64,000 bases of DNA from Desulfosporosinus hippei DSM 8344 (lineage in GTDB: Bacteria > Bacillota > Desulfitobacteriia > Desulfitobacteriales > Desulfitobacteriaceae). Below are positions 27,669-35,856 of the stretch, one piece after another. The stretch covers positions 37,817 through 101,816 of the forward strand of contig NZ_FNCP01000018.1 of assembly GCF_900100785.1 (NCBI RefSeq), given 5' to 3'. The position numbers and the translations under genes are program-made. A model generated the notes under the pieces. The model was not told where the DNA came from. It searched no databases and saw nothing but the letters and a program-made list of their open reading frames with translations. Within the stretch, counting starts at the first letter, position 1; every line of letters starts with the position of its first letter.

Positions 27669-27932
27669 CGTCGACCCCTAAGCCTAGAGGAAGTTTCTTA
27701 GCTTAGGGAGCACTTTAGTGGAATCGCGTCAATGAGCGCAGGCGATAAGGCGTGAAGAAACGCAACGGTTCACATGCAGAAAGCCCGGAGGTTTTGCGTT
27801 TTAGCCTTAGCGACAAGGGAATAGCACGATAGTGTCCGGTGGACACTATCGCCGAAGGCGCAGGGCCATAGACGAATACTTTCGCGCCGAAGGAGTGTGC
27901 GACCGGGCTAAGATGCTTCCTCCCCCTCGACG
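27669..27932. repeat. large palindromic repeat, GAGGAAG type, copy G
   Basis: Inverted ends CGTCGA and TCGACG enclose GAGGAAG ... CTTCCTC (27687-27922). It carries the apex motif GGTTCACATG ... CCCGGAGGTT (27767-27795), a perfect 25 nt hairpin with arms CGATAGTGTCC / GGACACTATCG (27827-27851) and a GAATACTT hairpin (27857-27888). It lies between the T-box terminator and valS. Confidence 0.88.
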
Positions 27933-28178
27933 TAAAAAAGCCCTTCCCCCATCAAAGGACGAAAAGCTTCCGTGGTACCACCTTTATTCTGAGATTAAAT
28001 CTCAGCTCTTGGCATCGCTAACGGGTTTTTCCGTCAGAAAGTACTTAATTCCCCTCTGCCCCTCCTGTGCGACCTTAGTGTATTCCCGAAAAGACCTTCC
28101 AGCTCCGGTCTTTCTCTCTGTGCGGCAACAATCACTATTCCTCACAATCCCTGGGTTTATCTTCATATTTACTATTAA
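27933..28178 (-). promoter_or_regulatory. T-box leader of valS
   Basis: On the minus strand the T-box reads GGTGGTACCACGGAAGC (complement of 27966-27982) and is followed by a hairpin and CTTTTTT (terminator). Upstream, a long stem I is visible, with GACCGGAGCTGGAAGGTC as a side hairpin and a candidate specifier GTC (valine) in CTAAGGTCGCACAG at 28071-28073. Uncharged tRNA-Val would favour antitermination and valS expression. Confidence 0.88.
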
Positions 28179-28181
28179 TCT

Positions 28182-28210
28182 ATTATACTCAGCATCATAA
28201 ATATTGTCAA
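28182..28210 (-). promoter_or_regulatory. consensus sigma-A promoter of the valS leader
   Basis: TTGACA (complement of 28205-28210), a 17 nt spacer and TATAAT (complement of 28182-28187): a perfect match to the housekeeping consensus. Confidence 0.88.
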
Positions 28211-28226
28211 AATCAGTCCCTATTTT

Positions 28227-29645
28227 CTAATCTTCCCAAGAATACGCCAGTTTAATACCGGTTACCTTAGCCGTCCATTCATCTAAAGCAACAAGATCAT
28301 TAGGACCCAGCTCAGACAGAGAGGTCTTCCCCAGAGCTCGCACCCCCTCTTCCATTTCCAGGGTCATCGATTTCAGGACATTAGCCACACTTTTGCTGGC
28401 CAAAGGGATATCTAAACGTTGCTTATAGGGAGAATCGTACCAGATTAACTGGGTCAACGGTTCCCAGGGAAGAATCTTTTTAATTTGATTATGCACTAAG
28501 GCGAAGATAGGTACAGTTCCTAAATAGATTGCGTCCGCACCCAAGGCAATGGCTTTTAGGCATTCCCCGGGGGTTGCGTATCCTCCTGAAACCACTAAGC
28601 TTACCTCTTTGCGAGCTCCTTGTTCTCGCAAAAAGCGTTCGGCACGAACTAAAGCCAGCAGACTTGGAATTCCCATGTCATCGCAAATCATGGGGGACCC
28701 ACCCGAGGCTCCTCCTTGGGATCCATCAATGACAACTACATCAAAATCCGCTTCCAAACAAACCGCCAGATCCCTTTCCAAGGCCCCGGTGGCCATAATC
28801 TTAATGGCAATGGGTTTTCCCGCTGCTTCTTTACGCAAATCCTCAACATACTTCGACCAGTCCCAGGGGGTTGAGATCCCTGGAATTACGGCTGAAGTAA
28901 TCACTGATTCTACGGGGGATATGCCCATTAATTTTTGAGCTTTCCCCTTCACAGCAGTGGGTTCTTTGGCATAATACCCCACCCTGGCCCCCTGTCCCAT
29001 CTGGACTTCCAACATATCTGCAGCGGAAATTGCCTGTGGGTTGCGCCCCCAGGTACTGCGGCTTATTTGCCAAATAAACTTTCCTGCTTCGTCACGTTCC
29101 TCCTGTAAAAAAGGACCTTCACCGGAATTTGCAGCGGTACCCACTTGTTTCGCGGCTCTAGCTAAGGCTAGTTTAGCTTGTTCACTAAGACCTAAGCCAA
29201 AACTCATACCAGATATCATCAGGGGCATTTCAATCTGAAGGGGTTTCTCTGCTTTAGCTCCCAAGGTTACCTTCATGTCCACCGGAATCGTTCCCTCCTT
29301 AGGCAGACGTGCCATCTGAGCGGCGACAAACATTAGGGTATCGTAATGGGGTAACGGTTTTGGCGATCCCAGTGGCCTTTGAATAATCTTACCCTCTTCA
29401 GCTCGCAAACTGATTTCTAAAATGTTTTGAACCGATGTACGTCGGACGGAACTCCAAAGTTCCATTAAATTCTCCGGATATTTGTCTCTTAGCAGCCTTT
29501 CAAAGGCTAAGCCAAAAATTCGTTGCATAATGGTTCTGAACGAACGTTTTCCAATGAAGTAAAAAAGGCCAAGAAATATCCCTAATGCAATAAGAGTTCC
29601 AGTGACTGAAAGTACAACAATGAGCAGAGCGGTCTGTAACAACAA
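28227..29645 (-). CDS. FMN-binding glutamate synthase family protein
   Basis: 472 residues: an N-terminal membrane segment (about 5-28), then the FMN/central domain of the GltB large subunit without the amidotransferase and C-terminal parts. Recognisable blocks are PLMISGMSFGLGLSEQAKLALA, AANSGEGPFL, VVIDGSQGGASGGSP and GGYATPGECLKAIALGADAIYLG. The Cys triad of full GltB that binds 3Fe-4S is not seen. Such stand-alone, membrane-anchored versions are common in Firmicutes and their substrate is not settled. It starts with TTG after GGTGGAGG. It is divergent in sense from the CWB2 gene. Confidence 0.85.
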   Translation of the reverse strand: MLLQTALLIVVLSVTGTLIALGIFLGLFYFIGKRSFRTIMQRIFGLAFERLLRDKYPENLMELWSSVRRTSVQNILEISLRAEEGKIIQRPLGSPKPLPHYDTLMFVAAQMARLPKEGTIPVDMKVTLGAKAEKPLQIEMPLMISGMSFGLGLSEQAKLALARAAKQVGTAANSGEGPFLQEERDEAGKFIWQISRSTWGRNPQAISAADMLEVQMGQGARVGYYAKEPTAVKGKAQKLMGISPVESVITSAVIPGISTPWDWSKYVEDLRKEAAGKPIAIKIMATGALERDLAVCLEADFDVVVIDGSQGGASGGSPMICDDMGIPSLLALVRAERFLREQGARKEVSLVVSGGYATPGECLKAIALGADAIYLGTVPIFALVHNQIKKILPWEPLTQLIWYDSPYKQRLDIPLASKSVANVLKSMTLEMEEGVRALGKTSLSELGPNDLVALDEWTAKVTGIKLAYSWED

Positions 29646-29941
29646 AGGTCAATCCTCCACCTTTAAATCTCACAATCTAAACTTAGCCATAACAAGCTTA
29701 GTCTGTACTGGTCAATTAATAATATTCCCGAAAATGGGTCTAGGAATTGAAATTATTATCTCATTTTTTCCATCTATGGAATCGAATTACCATTTGTAAG
29801 AAAAAGGATTTTCTCTTTTTTAGCGAATTATATCAAGTAATCATTTTTTAAAGGCTCTGATAACCAAATAAGTCCCGAAAACCATTTTGAAAAGTTTGCT
29901 GCAAAAATATTTCTTTTAAAAATGAGGAGGAACAACATTTA

Positions 29942-31666
29942 ATGAGAAAGACCAAAAAAGCTTTAGCAACTTTAGCCATCGCAGGTATGACCCTAAGCAT
30001 GCTTCCCTTCAATGCATTTGCTTCCGGTATGCCCCAACGTTTAGCAGGATTAACCGCAGCTGAAACAGCGGTTAAAATTGCTGACCAAACCGGCTGGACA
30101 GGCTCTGCTATTTTAGCCTCATCCGCCTCTTATGGGATGGTTGACGCGCTGACTTCTGGCCCACTCGCCTCCTTCCTGGAAGCTCCGATTCTTCTCCAAG
30201 AAGCCGGATCCGAACTTAATGAAGCTACTAAAGATGAACTGGAAAAACTTGAAGTTAAAACTATCTATGTCACTAGTGGAACTGCGGTAATCAGTCAAGC
30301 AGTCTTAGATCAACTTGAGGAAATGGATATCACAGTTGTTCCCCTAGGTGGAAAAGATCGCTTCGAAACTTCAGTTAATATTGCCAATAAAATGGTTGAA
30401 CTGGGAGCCTCAATTAATAAAGTTGCCGTTGCTTATGGCTGGTTAAATCAGGATGCCCTTTCTATCGCCTCCATCGCAGCGGCTCAAACTCAGCCAATTC
30501 TCTTAACAGAAGTTGATGCAATTCCTGAAAGTGTCCAAGATTTCCTCTCTGAAAATGAGAGCATTGTCGCCACAGATGTTATCGGCGGAACAGCTGTAAT
30601 CAGTGAAGATGTTGAAGCCGAATTGCCTGACGCTACCCGTCATTTCGGAGACACTGCCTATGACACGAATCTTGAAGTGCTCAAAGCTTTTGACGATGTT
30701 TTGGAATATGATAACGTTTTCTTAGCAAATGGGGAAACTGCCATCGATGCTTTAGCCGGCGCTCCTTTGGCTGCCCAGTTTAATGCCGGGATTATTCTGA
30801 CTAAAGGGGATGCTAATGATGGCACGGACTATATCCTTGATAAATTGTCTGAGACCAGCATTGTAACTGCCTTAGGCGGTACTGCCGTTATTGCGGACAG
30901 TGTTCTCAGTGACATTGCTGATGCTCGTGAAGCAGCAGCTACAAGAGCCGCAGCCATTGAAAAAATTGACAGCATTGTCCTAGGCGCAGACGCTTCAGGC
31001 ATTGCTAAGCAGGACTTAATTGATGCCGGGGTGATTGCTACTGACGTTCTGGAAGATAACCTGGCCGACTATCAAGCTGCAATTTCGACAGCGGCAGACT
31101 CTGCCCTTAACAGCACCGAAAAAATTCAAGAAATGGTTGCTACCATCAATGCTGCTAAAGAGGCTGCCGAGGCTAAAGCAACAGCCATCGCAAAAATTGA
31201 AGGTATTGAGCAAAGTGAATCCGCTGCAGCTATCAGCCTGCAAGACCTGATTGCTGCTGGGGTCACTTCTGAAGATGTTATTGAAGCTAACTTAGAGGCT
31301 TATCAAACTGCTATCTCCGAAGCTGCAGACGCTGAGCTGGACAGCACTGAGAAAATTCAACAAATGGTGTCTGATGTGAATGCAGCTGAAGCAGCTGAGG
31401 TTCTAGCTGCAGCCATCGCCAAAATCGAAGATATTGACCAAAATGAATCCGCTGCAGCGATCAGCCTTCAAGACCTGATTGCTGCTGGGGTTACTTCTGA
31501 GGATGCTATTGAAGCTAACCTAGAGGCTTATCAAACTGCTATCTCCGAAGCTGCAGACGCTGAGCTGGACAGTACTGAGAAAATTCAACAAATGGTGTCT
31601 GATGTGAATGCAGCACAAATCGTTGAAGAGACAGAGGAAGAGGTTCCAACTGAAACTCAAGAATAA
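29942..31666 (+). CDS. cell wall-binding (CWB2) surface protein with C-terminal repeats
   Basis: 574 residues. A signal peptide ends near residue 27 (FNAFA-SG). Three CWB2 (PF04122-type) repeats of about 95 residues follow, each with the pattern 'G..RYETA' and 'VYVTSGTAVIS', seen as GGKDRFETSVNIANKMVEL and VIGGTAVISEDVEAELP. CWB2 modules anchor proteins to wall polymers in Clostridia. Residues about 336-560 are three repeats of about 76 residues rich in Ala, Glu and Ile (AAAIAKIEDIDQNESAAAIS); the last two are nearly identical in DNA. The role of the tail is unknown. GAGGAGG lies 11 nt before the ATG. Confidence 0.85.
   Translation: MRKTKKALATLAIAGMTLSMLPFNAFASGMPQRLAGLTAAETAVKIADQTGWTGSAILASSASYGMVDALTSGPLASFLEAPILLQEAGSELNEATKDELEKLEVKTIYVTSGTAVISQAVLDQLEEMDITVVPLGGKDRFETSVNIANKMVELGASINKVAVAYGWLNQDALSIASIAAAQTQPILLTEVDAIPESVQDFLSENESIVATDVIGGTAVISEDVEAELPDATRHFGDTAYDTNLEVLKAFDDVLEYDNVFLANGETAIDALAGAPLAAQFNAGIILTKGDANDGTDYILDKLSETSIVTALGGTAVIADSVLSDIADAREAAATRAAAIEKIDSIVLGADASGIAKQDLIDAGVIATDVLEDNLADYQAAISTAADSALNSTEKIQEMVATINAAKEAAEAKATAIAKIEGIEQSESAAAISLQDLIAAGVTSEDVIEANLEAYQTAISEAADAELDSTEKIQQMVSDVNAAEAAEVLAAAIAKIEDIDQNESAAAISLQDLIAAGVTSEDAIEANLEAYQTAISEAADAELDSTEKIQQMVSDVNAAQIVEETEEEVPTETQE
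30951..31616 (+). repeat. three in-frame repeats of about 230 bp
   Basis: Units start near 30951, 31182 and 31410 in the CWB2 gene. The second and third share long identical runs, including CTGATTGCTGCTGGGGT and CTTATCAAACTGCTATCTCC-type blocks, which implies recent duplication or slippage. Confidence 0.8.
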
Positions 31667-31690
31667 TTAAAAAGATCCCCAAAGGTAGAA

Positions 31691-31731
31691 GGCGTCTCCT
31701 AACTTGCTGGTTAGGAGACGCCTCTTTTTTA
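31691..31731 (+). terminator. terminator after the CWB2 gene
   Basis: Perfect stem GGCGTCTCCTAAC / GTTAGGAGACGCC with loop TTGCTG, followed by TCTTTTTT. Confidence 0.92.
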
Positions 31732-31864
31732 CATATTTTCTGCAGCGTCGAACGCTAGTAACACGAAATATACACAACTTCACAGATTCTAATCTTTTCT
31801 CTCTGTATAAAAAAAGTTAATAATGAATATAGTTTTTTCTCATTAGAATAAATTTGCGAATTTA

Positions 31865-31897
31865 AAGAAACCCTCGCTATTTGTAAGGGTTTCTTTG
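31865..31897 (-). terminator. hairpin after nitroreductase gene
   Basis: AAAGAAACCCT / AGGGTTTCTTT stem with a 10 nt loop. T-rich on both sides, so it may end transcripts from either direction; it lies 32 bp after the nitroreductase stop. Confidence 0.6.
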
Positions 31898-31928
31898 AAT
31901 ATTGGCCAAAAATTATAATGTAGAATTA

Positions 31929-32459
31929 CTAAGCTTGACCCCATTTTTTATGGAACACTATTTCAGACATAGCCTTACGAGGGCGAGGACGCCGTTCCTC
32001 GGCAGCATAGCCCAAAGGAGTCATGGCTACAACCCGGACATCATCCGGGATATCCAAAGCTGCGCGAATTGTTTCTTCTGAAAAGAGTCCTTGCCAACAG
32101 GTTCCTAAACCTTGTTCTGTCGCGGCCAGAATCAGATGCTCCATGGCAAGTCCTGCATCAAGCATCATATTATCCTTGCCTTCCCAAACTTCTGATTCTT
32201 TAGGGACTGCACAGAGTACCACAATAAGCGGTGCCGTCATTAAAGCTTTGCGTCCGGGATTGCTTTCCCCCATGCTTTCGGCCACGGCCTCCCGCCCTGC
32301 TGCTTCATCGATTACGATAAAGCGCCAACACTGCATATTCTTCCAAGAGGGTGCAAGCCGAGCACATTCTAAAACATATTCCAGCTTCTCCTTCTCAACA
32401 GGTTTGTCCAAATAGGTTCGTAGACTGCGACGAGTTTGAGCTATTTCTAAGAAATTCAT
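31929..32459 (-). CDS. nitroreductase family protein
   Basis: A 176-residue FMN-dependent nitroreductase-fold protein. The FMN-binding start is TRRSLRTYLDKPV, and LEYVLECARLAPSWKNMQCWRFIV and GLGTCWQGLFSE are typical. These enzymes use NAD(P)H to reduce nitro or quinone compounds; the natural substrate cannot be read from sequence. The ATG at 32457-32459 has AGGAGG 8 nt upstream and is preferred to the start 10 codons earlier. Confidence 0.85.
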   Translation of the reverse strand: MNFLEIAQTRRSLRTYLDKPVEKEKLEYVLECARLAPSWKNMQCWRFIVIDEAAGREAVAESMGESNPGRKALMTAPLIVVLCAVPKESEVWEGKDNMMLDAGLAMEHLILAATEQGLGTCWQGLFSEETIRAALDIPDDVRVVAMTPLGYAAEERRPRPRKAMSEIVFHKKWGQA

Positions 32460-32764
32460 TGTTTCGTCCTCCTTTTGTTTCATATACATAACAAAACCAA
32501 ACCTTATGGCTATTTTCGGATTCCTGAAGCCCTAATATGAATTTCTATTCATTTTTTCAGCATGCCTTGTTTAATAAAAAAAATTTCTTGAATCATCAGA
32601 TCTGCTTCAATTACTTATTGGTTAATTCTCCATAATTCATCATCATTAAAATAATTCTCAATCAATACATCAAATTCCTGCTTTAAATATAATTTTCCGC
32701 TAACTTTATTTCGAGACTCCCACTCTTAAGTGGGTGTTCCTTATTCTGCTTCTGTTGGGGCAGA
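32460..32764. other. AT-rich intergenic stretch, no gene seen
   Basis: About 300 bp between the divergently placed nitroreductase gene start and the repeat module. CCCAC ... GTGGG near 32725-32740 is the only hairpin noted. Confidence 0.4.
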
Positions 32765-32905
32765 GTTATACTATGGCGAAAAGTATTCGTCAATAGCTCT
32801 GGGCCTTCGGCACAAATCATCCTCAGGCGGTGAGTACTCTAAGTAGCATAAGTCGCCAGTGACGATAGTGTCTACCGGATACTATCGTCACTGGCGACTT
32901 ATGTC
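32765..32905. repeat. isolated repeat modules including a 23 bp perfect hairpin
   Basis: Contains a GAATACTT module in inverted orientation (AAGTATTCGTCAATAGCTC, 32780-32800). A hairpin with 23 bp perfect arms (32847-32869 and 32881-32903) has the loop GTCTACCGGAT. The inner part CGATAGTGTC ... GATACTATCG is the same 25 nt hairpin found in the large palindromes. Confidence 0.8.
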
Positions 32906-32963
32906 ACCGAAGTTTCTATGTTCAGCTATAGCTGAGCAAGTTTACTATCATGGTTTTTGTCGA

Positions 32964-33794
32964 TTACTCCCACCAAGGCTTTGCTTGTTCTTCCCCTCTG
33001 CTCCGCACAACTATATCATTTCTCTCGAACCTTGGCTCTGTGGTCTCTGTCCAATAATTATTCTTACTCGTATCTGTATAACTATTTTTATTTGCATATT
33101 TACTTGTAGTTGCAGTTTGATTTGTATTTCGATTCTCGTACTCTATAGCAGGTTCTCTATCCCAGGGCCACTCTACCACTGAATCAGACGTTGTTCGGGG
33201 TGACTCCGGCAACTCGCCATCCGTCCCTTCGAGCCATTTTGGCCCAGAAGTTTTAAACCTCGGAACGTATTCCTCTTCTCTATCCCAATCATTGTCGCTG
33301 TCACTATCATAGTTATTATCTCTATCGTAGTTATACTTATTGTAGTTATTATCCCTACCATAATTATTATCCCCTGCATCTTTGCCATATCCAGCATATG
33401 CTAGAGCGTAATCCGGGTTCTCTCTCCGCTCATTCCATACACTGGCAGTTTTTCTGCTATTCCCCGCTCCAAAGGCTCCCGCCACTAGACCAATCAAAGT
33501 TCCTTCGGCTAAAACCTGAATAAAACCCATGACTCTAATTGGCAAAAACAAGGCTAATAGGAGGGTTCCTACTGCCACATATCCTGCTCCGGTCACTCCC
33601 CCCAAGAACCATAGTTTACTTTCTTTTGCCGTACGATAACCACCTATTAGGCAACTCGCCAGGAGCCCAATATCTATGAGTTGGGAAATACTTAATCCTT
33701 GTAGACCCATGGAACTCCAGGCTATGCCCGCAAAAAGAGTCAAAACCGTTATAAGTAAGGCTGTTGTAATTCCTCTTAAGACATATGAACCCAT
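32964..33794 (-). CDS. TIGR04086-like membrane protein with long N/D/Y-rich tail
   Basis: 276 residues. The first 115 form four membrane segments with GGYRTAKESKLWFLGGVTGAGY, the pattern of the small TIGR04086 membrane proteins of sporulating Firmicutes. The rest (about 120-276) is hydrophilic and low in complexity, with NNYGRDNNYNKYNYDRDNNY at its core and several Trp-Pro or Trp-Glu spots. That tail is far longer than the family norm. The function is unknown; a spore or envelope role is only a guess. AAGGGGGGG precedes the ATG. The next gene is divergent. Confidence 0.65.
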   Translation of the reverse strand: MGSYVLRGITTALLITVLTLFAGIAWSSMGLQGLSISQLIDIGLLASCLIGGYRTAKESKLWFLGGVTGAGYVAVGTLLLALFLPIRVMGFIQVLAEGTLIGLVAGAFGAGNSRKTASVWNERRENPDYALAYAGYGKDAGDNNYGRDNNYNKYNYDRDNNYDSDSDNDWDREEEYVPRFKTSGPKWLEGTDGELPESPRTTSDSVVEWPWDREPAIEYENRNTNQTATTSKYANKNSYTDTSKNNYWTETTEPRFERNDIVVRSRGEEQAKPWWE

Positions 33795-33970
33795 TTCTGC
33801 CCCCCCTTTTTGGTATTAATACTGTGATTTAGTCAGTGATTTAATCTCTTATACATAAATACGTTCGTCTTGTCCAATACATTCCGAAATTAAGCCAATA
33901 TTACCCATTATCATGTTTCTTTCCCCCCGAATATATTGTGCTAATGAAACACATAAGGGAGGAATCCTCA

Positions 33971-34732
33971 ATGGATTATGCACGATATATCGTTAATGCC
34001 GGGGACACCATCTACAAGATTGCTAAAGCCTATAATGTAGAAATGTCAGAAATCATTCAGCTTAACCATTTGAAGCATCCCGATCGAATCTATGCCGGTC
34101 AAGTTCTGCTGCTGCCCTTCCCCGAAAGCTGTGAACCACCGTCACGGCCTGGACCAGTAGAAATTCCCGAACCTACCTTTACATATGCAATGTGGTTATA
34201 TGAAGCCTATGGAGGAAAGGATTCGGAATTAACTGCCATTACTACCTATCTCTATCAAGCAGTGCTGCTGGATAGACCGGAATTTGACGCCTTGCTGCGA
34301 CCTATTGCCTATGACGAAATGCAACACCTTGAGAAATTGGCCCTGGCCCTACGCCATCTGGGTGTCGATCCCAAGTATGGGGCCTTGAGTAATGGTCATT
34401 GGGTGGATTGGCGATCCCGTTTTGTCAATTACACCACGGATCTTTGTCAACTCCTTGACTCTAACATTGAGGATGAAGCCAGAGACCATCGCGAATATCT
34501 GGAACTGGCGGCCAAAATTCCTATTCCTGAAATCCAATGCATTTTAACCGAAATGGCGGCTGACGAAGAACGACACTACCATTTATTCTGTCAAGCTAAG
34601 CAACAATATTGCACTGAATTCTGTCCACCACCGCCTCCCTGCTCTCCACCTCCTCTTTATACTCCAATCGAGGAACCGGAGCCGGAACCGGTAGTTTGTT
34701 TACCTGGACCTCAGGACGGAGGGAGAGGTTAG
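33971..34732 (+). CDS. LysM plus ferritin-like domain protein
   Basis: About 253 residues. An N-terminal LysM domain (1-48; YIVNAGDTIYKIAKAYNVEM) binds glycan. The centre (about 65-210) is a ferritin-like four-helix part with two ExxH motifs, DEMQHLEKL and DEERHYHLF, and further Glu ligands in SELTAITTYLYQ and DEARDHREY, so a di-metal site is likely. The tail is Pro- and Glu-rich (PPPPPCSPPPLYTPIEEPEP). No signal peptide is present, as in many spore coat proteins; the CotJC manganese catalase is a distant analogue. GGGAGG precedes the ATG at 33971. Confidence 0.75.
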   Translation: MDYARYIVNAGDTIYKIAKAYNVEMSEIIQLNHLKHPDRIYAGQVLLLPFPESCEPPSRPGPVEIPEPTFTYAMWLYEAYGGKDSELTAITTYLYQAVLLDRPEFDALLRPIAYDEMQHLEKLALALRHLGVDPKYGALSNGHWVDWRSRFVNYTTDLCQLLDSNIEDEARDHREYLELAAKIPIPEIQCILTEMAADEERHYHLFCQAKQQYCTEFCPPPPPCSPPPLYTPIEEPEPEPVVCLPGPQDGGRG

Positions 34733-34830
34733 TAAATACTTCTTTTCAGTTGGAATTAGATCCGTTATACTATAAATATCGTAAACCAGTGCCACACCAA
34801 GCTTTCTGTTTTAATTTCTGGGTTAATCAG

Positions 34831-34867
34831 AAAAGGTCGTTGCGTATCTTACGCAACGACCTTTTTT
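34831..34867 (+). terminator. terminator after the LysM-ferritin gene
   Basis: Stem AAAAGGTCGTTGCGT / ACGCAACGACCTTTT, loop ATCTT, then a T run. Confidence 0.9.
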
Positions 34868-34980
34868 CATATCTATATTCATATATATTCACATCATAGG
34901 CTCGGTTGCTGCAAGTTTTTCATAGAATTTTTTGTACTAACAGCCAAGTTGTTTTTGGTTTCAGAAAGGAAGTAATCAAT

Positions 34981-35856
34981 TTGCTTAACAAAAGCTACTG
35001 GGCAGATCTATCTCTGCTCTTAATTACCCTCGTTTGGGGATCAACCTTTGTCATTGTTAAATGGGCTATTGTCGATCTCCCGCCTTTTCCCTTTCTGGCG
35101 GTTCGCTTTGCCATTGCCTTTGTGAGTTTATTACCGTTCCTCTGGTTCCAGAAAAAGCATCTTAACTGGGATACTTTACTTAGAGGTGCAGCAATCGGGA
35201 CTTTCCTGTTTTCGGGCTATGCTTGGCAAACCGTGGGATTGCAATATACGACCTCCTCAAACGCAGGTTTTATTACCGGACTCTCTGTCGTATTTGTTCC
35301 GACTTTAGTAGCTATAACCACTAAGAAGCTCCCCAGCCGAAGTCTCGTACTTGGGGTTCTCTTCGCTTTAATCGGTCTGGCTCTGCTTTCCCTAAGTAAT
35401 AGTTTTCAACTCAACAATGGAGATCTGATGATTCTGGTTTGTGCCATTAGCTTTGCTTTACATATTTACTTTGTTGGACGTTATGCTCCATCAACTAATG
35501 CTACAGTATTAGCCAGTATCCAGATCCTCACGGTAAGTGTTTTAAGCGGTATTTCATCTTTTATTTTTCCCCAACCATCCATCAACTTTAGTTCAACGGC
35601 TTGGGTTGGCTTGTTAGTAACTGCTATCCCTGCCACTTCGATTGCCTTTTTTGTGCAGTCAAAAATGCAGCAATTTACCAGTTCTACTCATACAGCCCTT
35701 ATTTTTTCCATGGAACCTGTCTTTGCCGCAATCTCAGCCTATTTTCTGGCCGGCGAGTTTTTAACACCCAGAGGATTTCTTGGCGCAGGCTTGGTCTTAG
35801 CAGGTATGCTTGTTGTGGAGTTTAGTGGATCGAAAAACGAACAACTGTCCAAATAA
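34981..35856 (+). CDS. EamA/DMT-family transporter
   Basis: About 291 residues with ten membrane segments in two EamA halves. LITLVWGSTFVIVKWAI and PFPFLAVRFAIAFVSLL mark the first; FSMEPVFAAISAYFLAGEFLTPRGFLGAGLVLAG (in part EPVFAAISAYFLAGEF) marks the second. These export amino acids or metabolites; the substrate is not evident. I take the TTG at 34981 with AAAGGAAG about 9 nt upstream; the ATG at 34906 has no ribosome binding site. Its 3' end overlaps the end of the convergent CaCA gene by 35 bp. Confidence 0.85.
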   Translation: MLNKSYWADLSLLLITLVWGSTFVIVKWAIVDLPPFPFLAVRFAIAFVSLLPFLWFQKKHLNWDTLLRGAAIGTFLFSGYAWQTVGLQYTTSSNAGFITGLSVVFVPTLVAITTKKLPSRSLVLGVLFALIGLALLSLSNSFQLNNGDLMILVCAISFALHIYFVGRYAPSTNATVLASIQILTVSVLSGISSFIFPQPSINFSSTAWVGLLVTAIPATSIAFFVQSKMQQFTSSTHTALIFSMEPVFAAISAYFLAGEFLTPRGFLGAGLVLAGMLVVEFSGSKNEQLSK

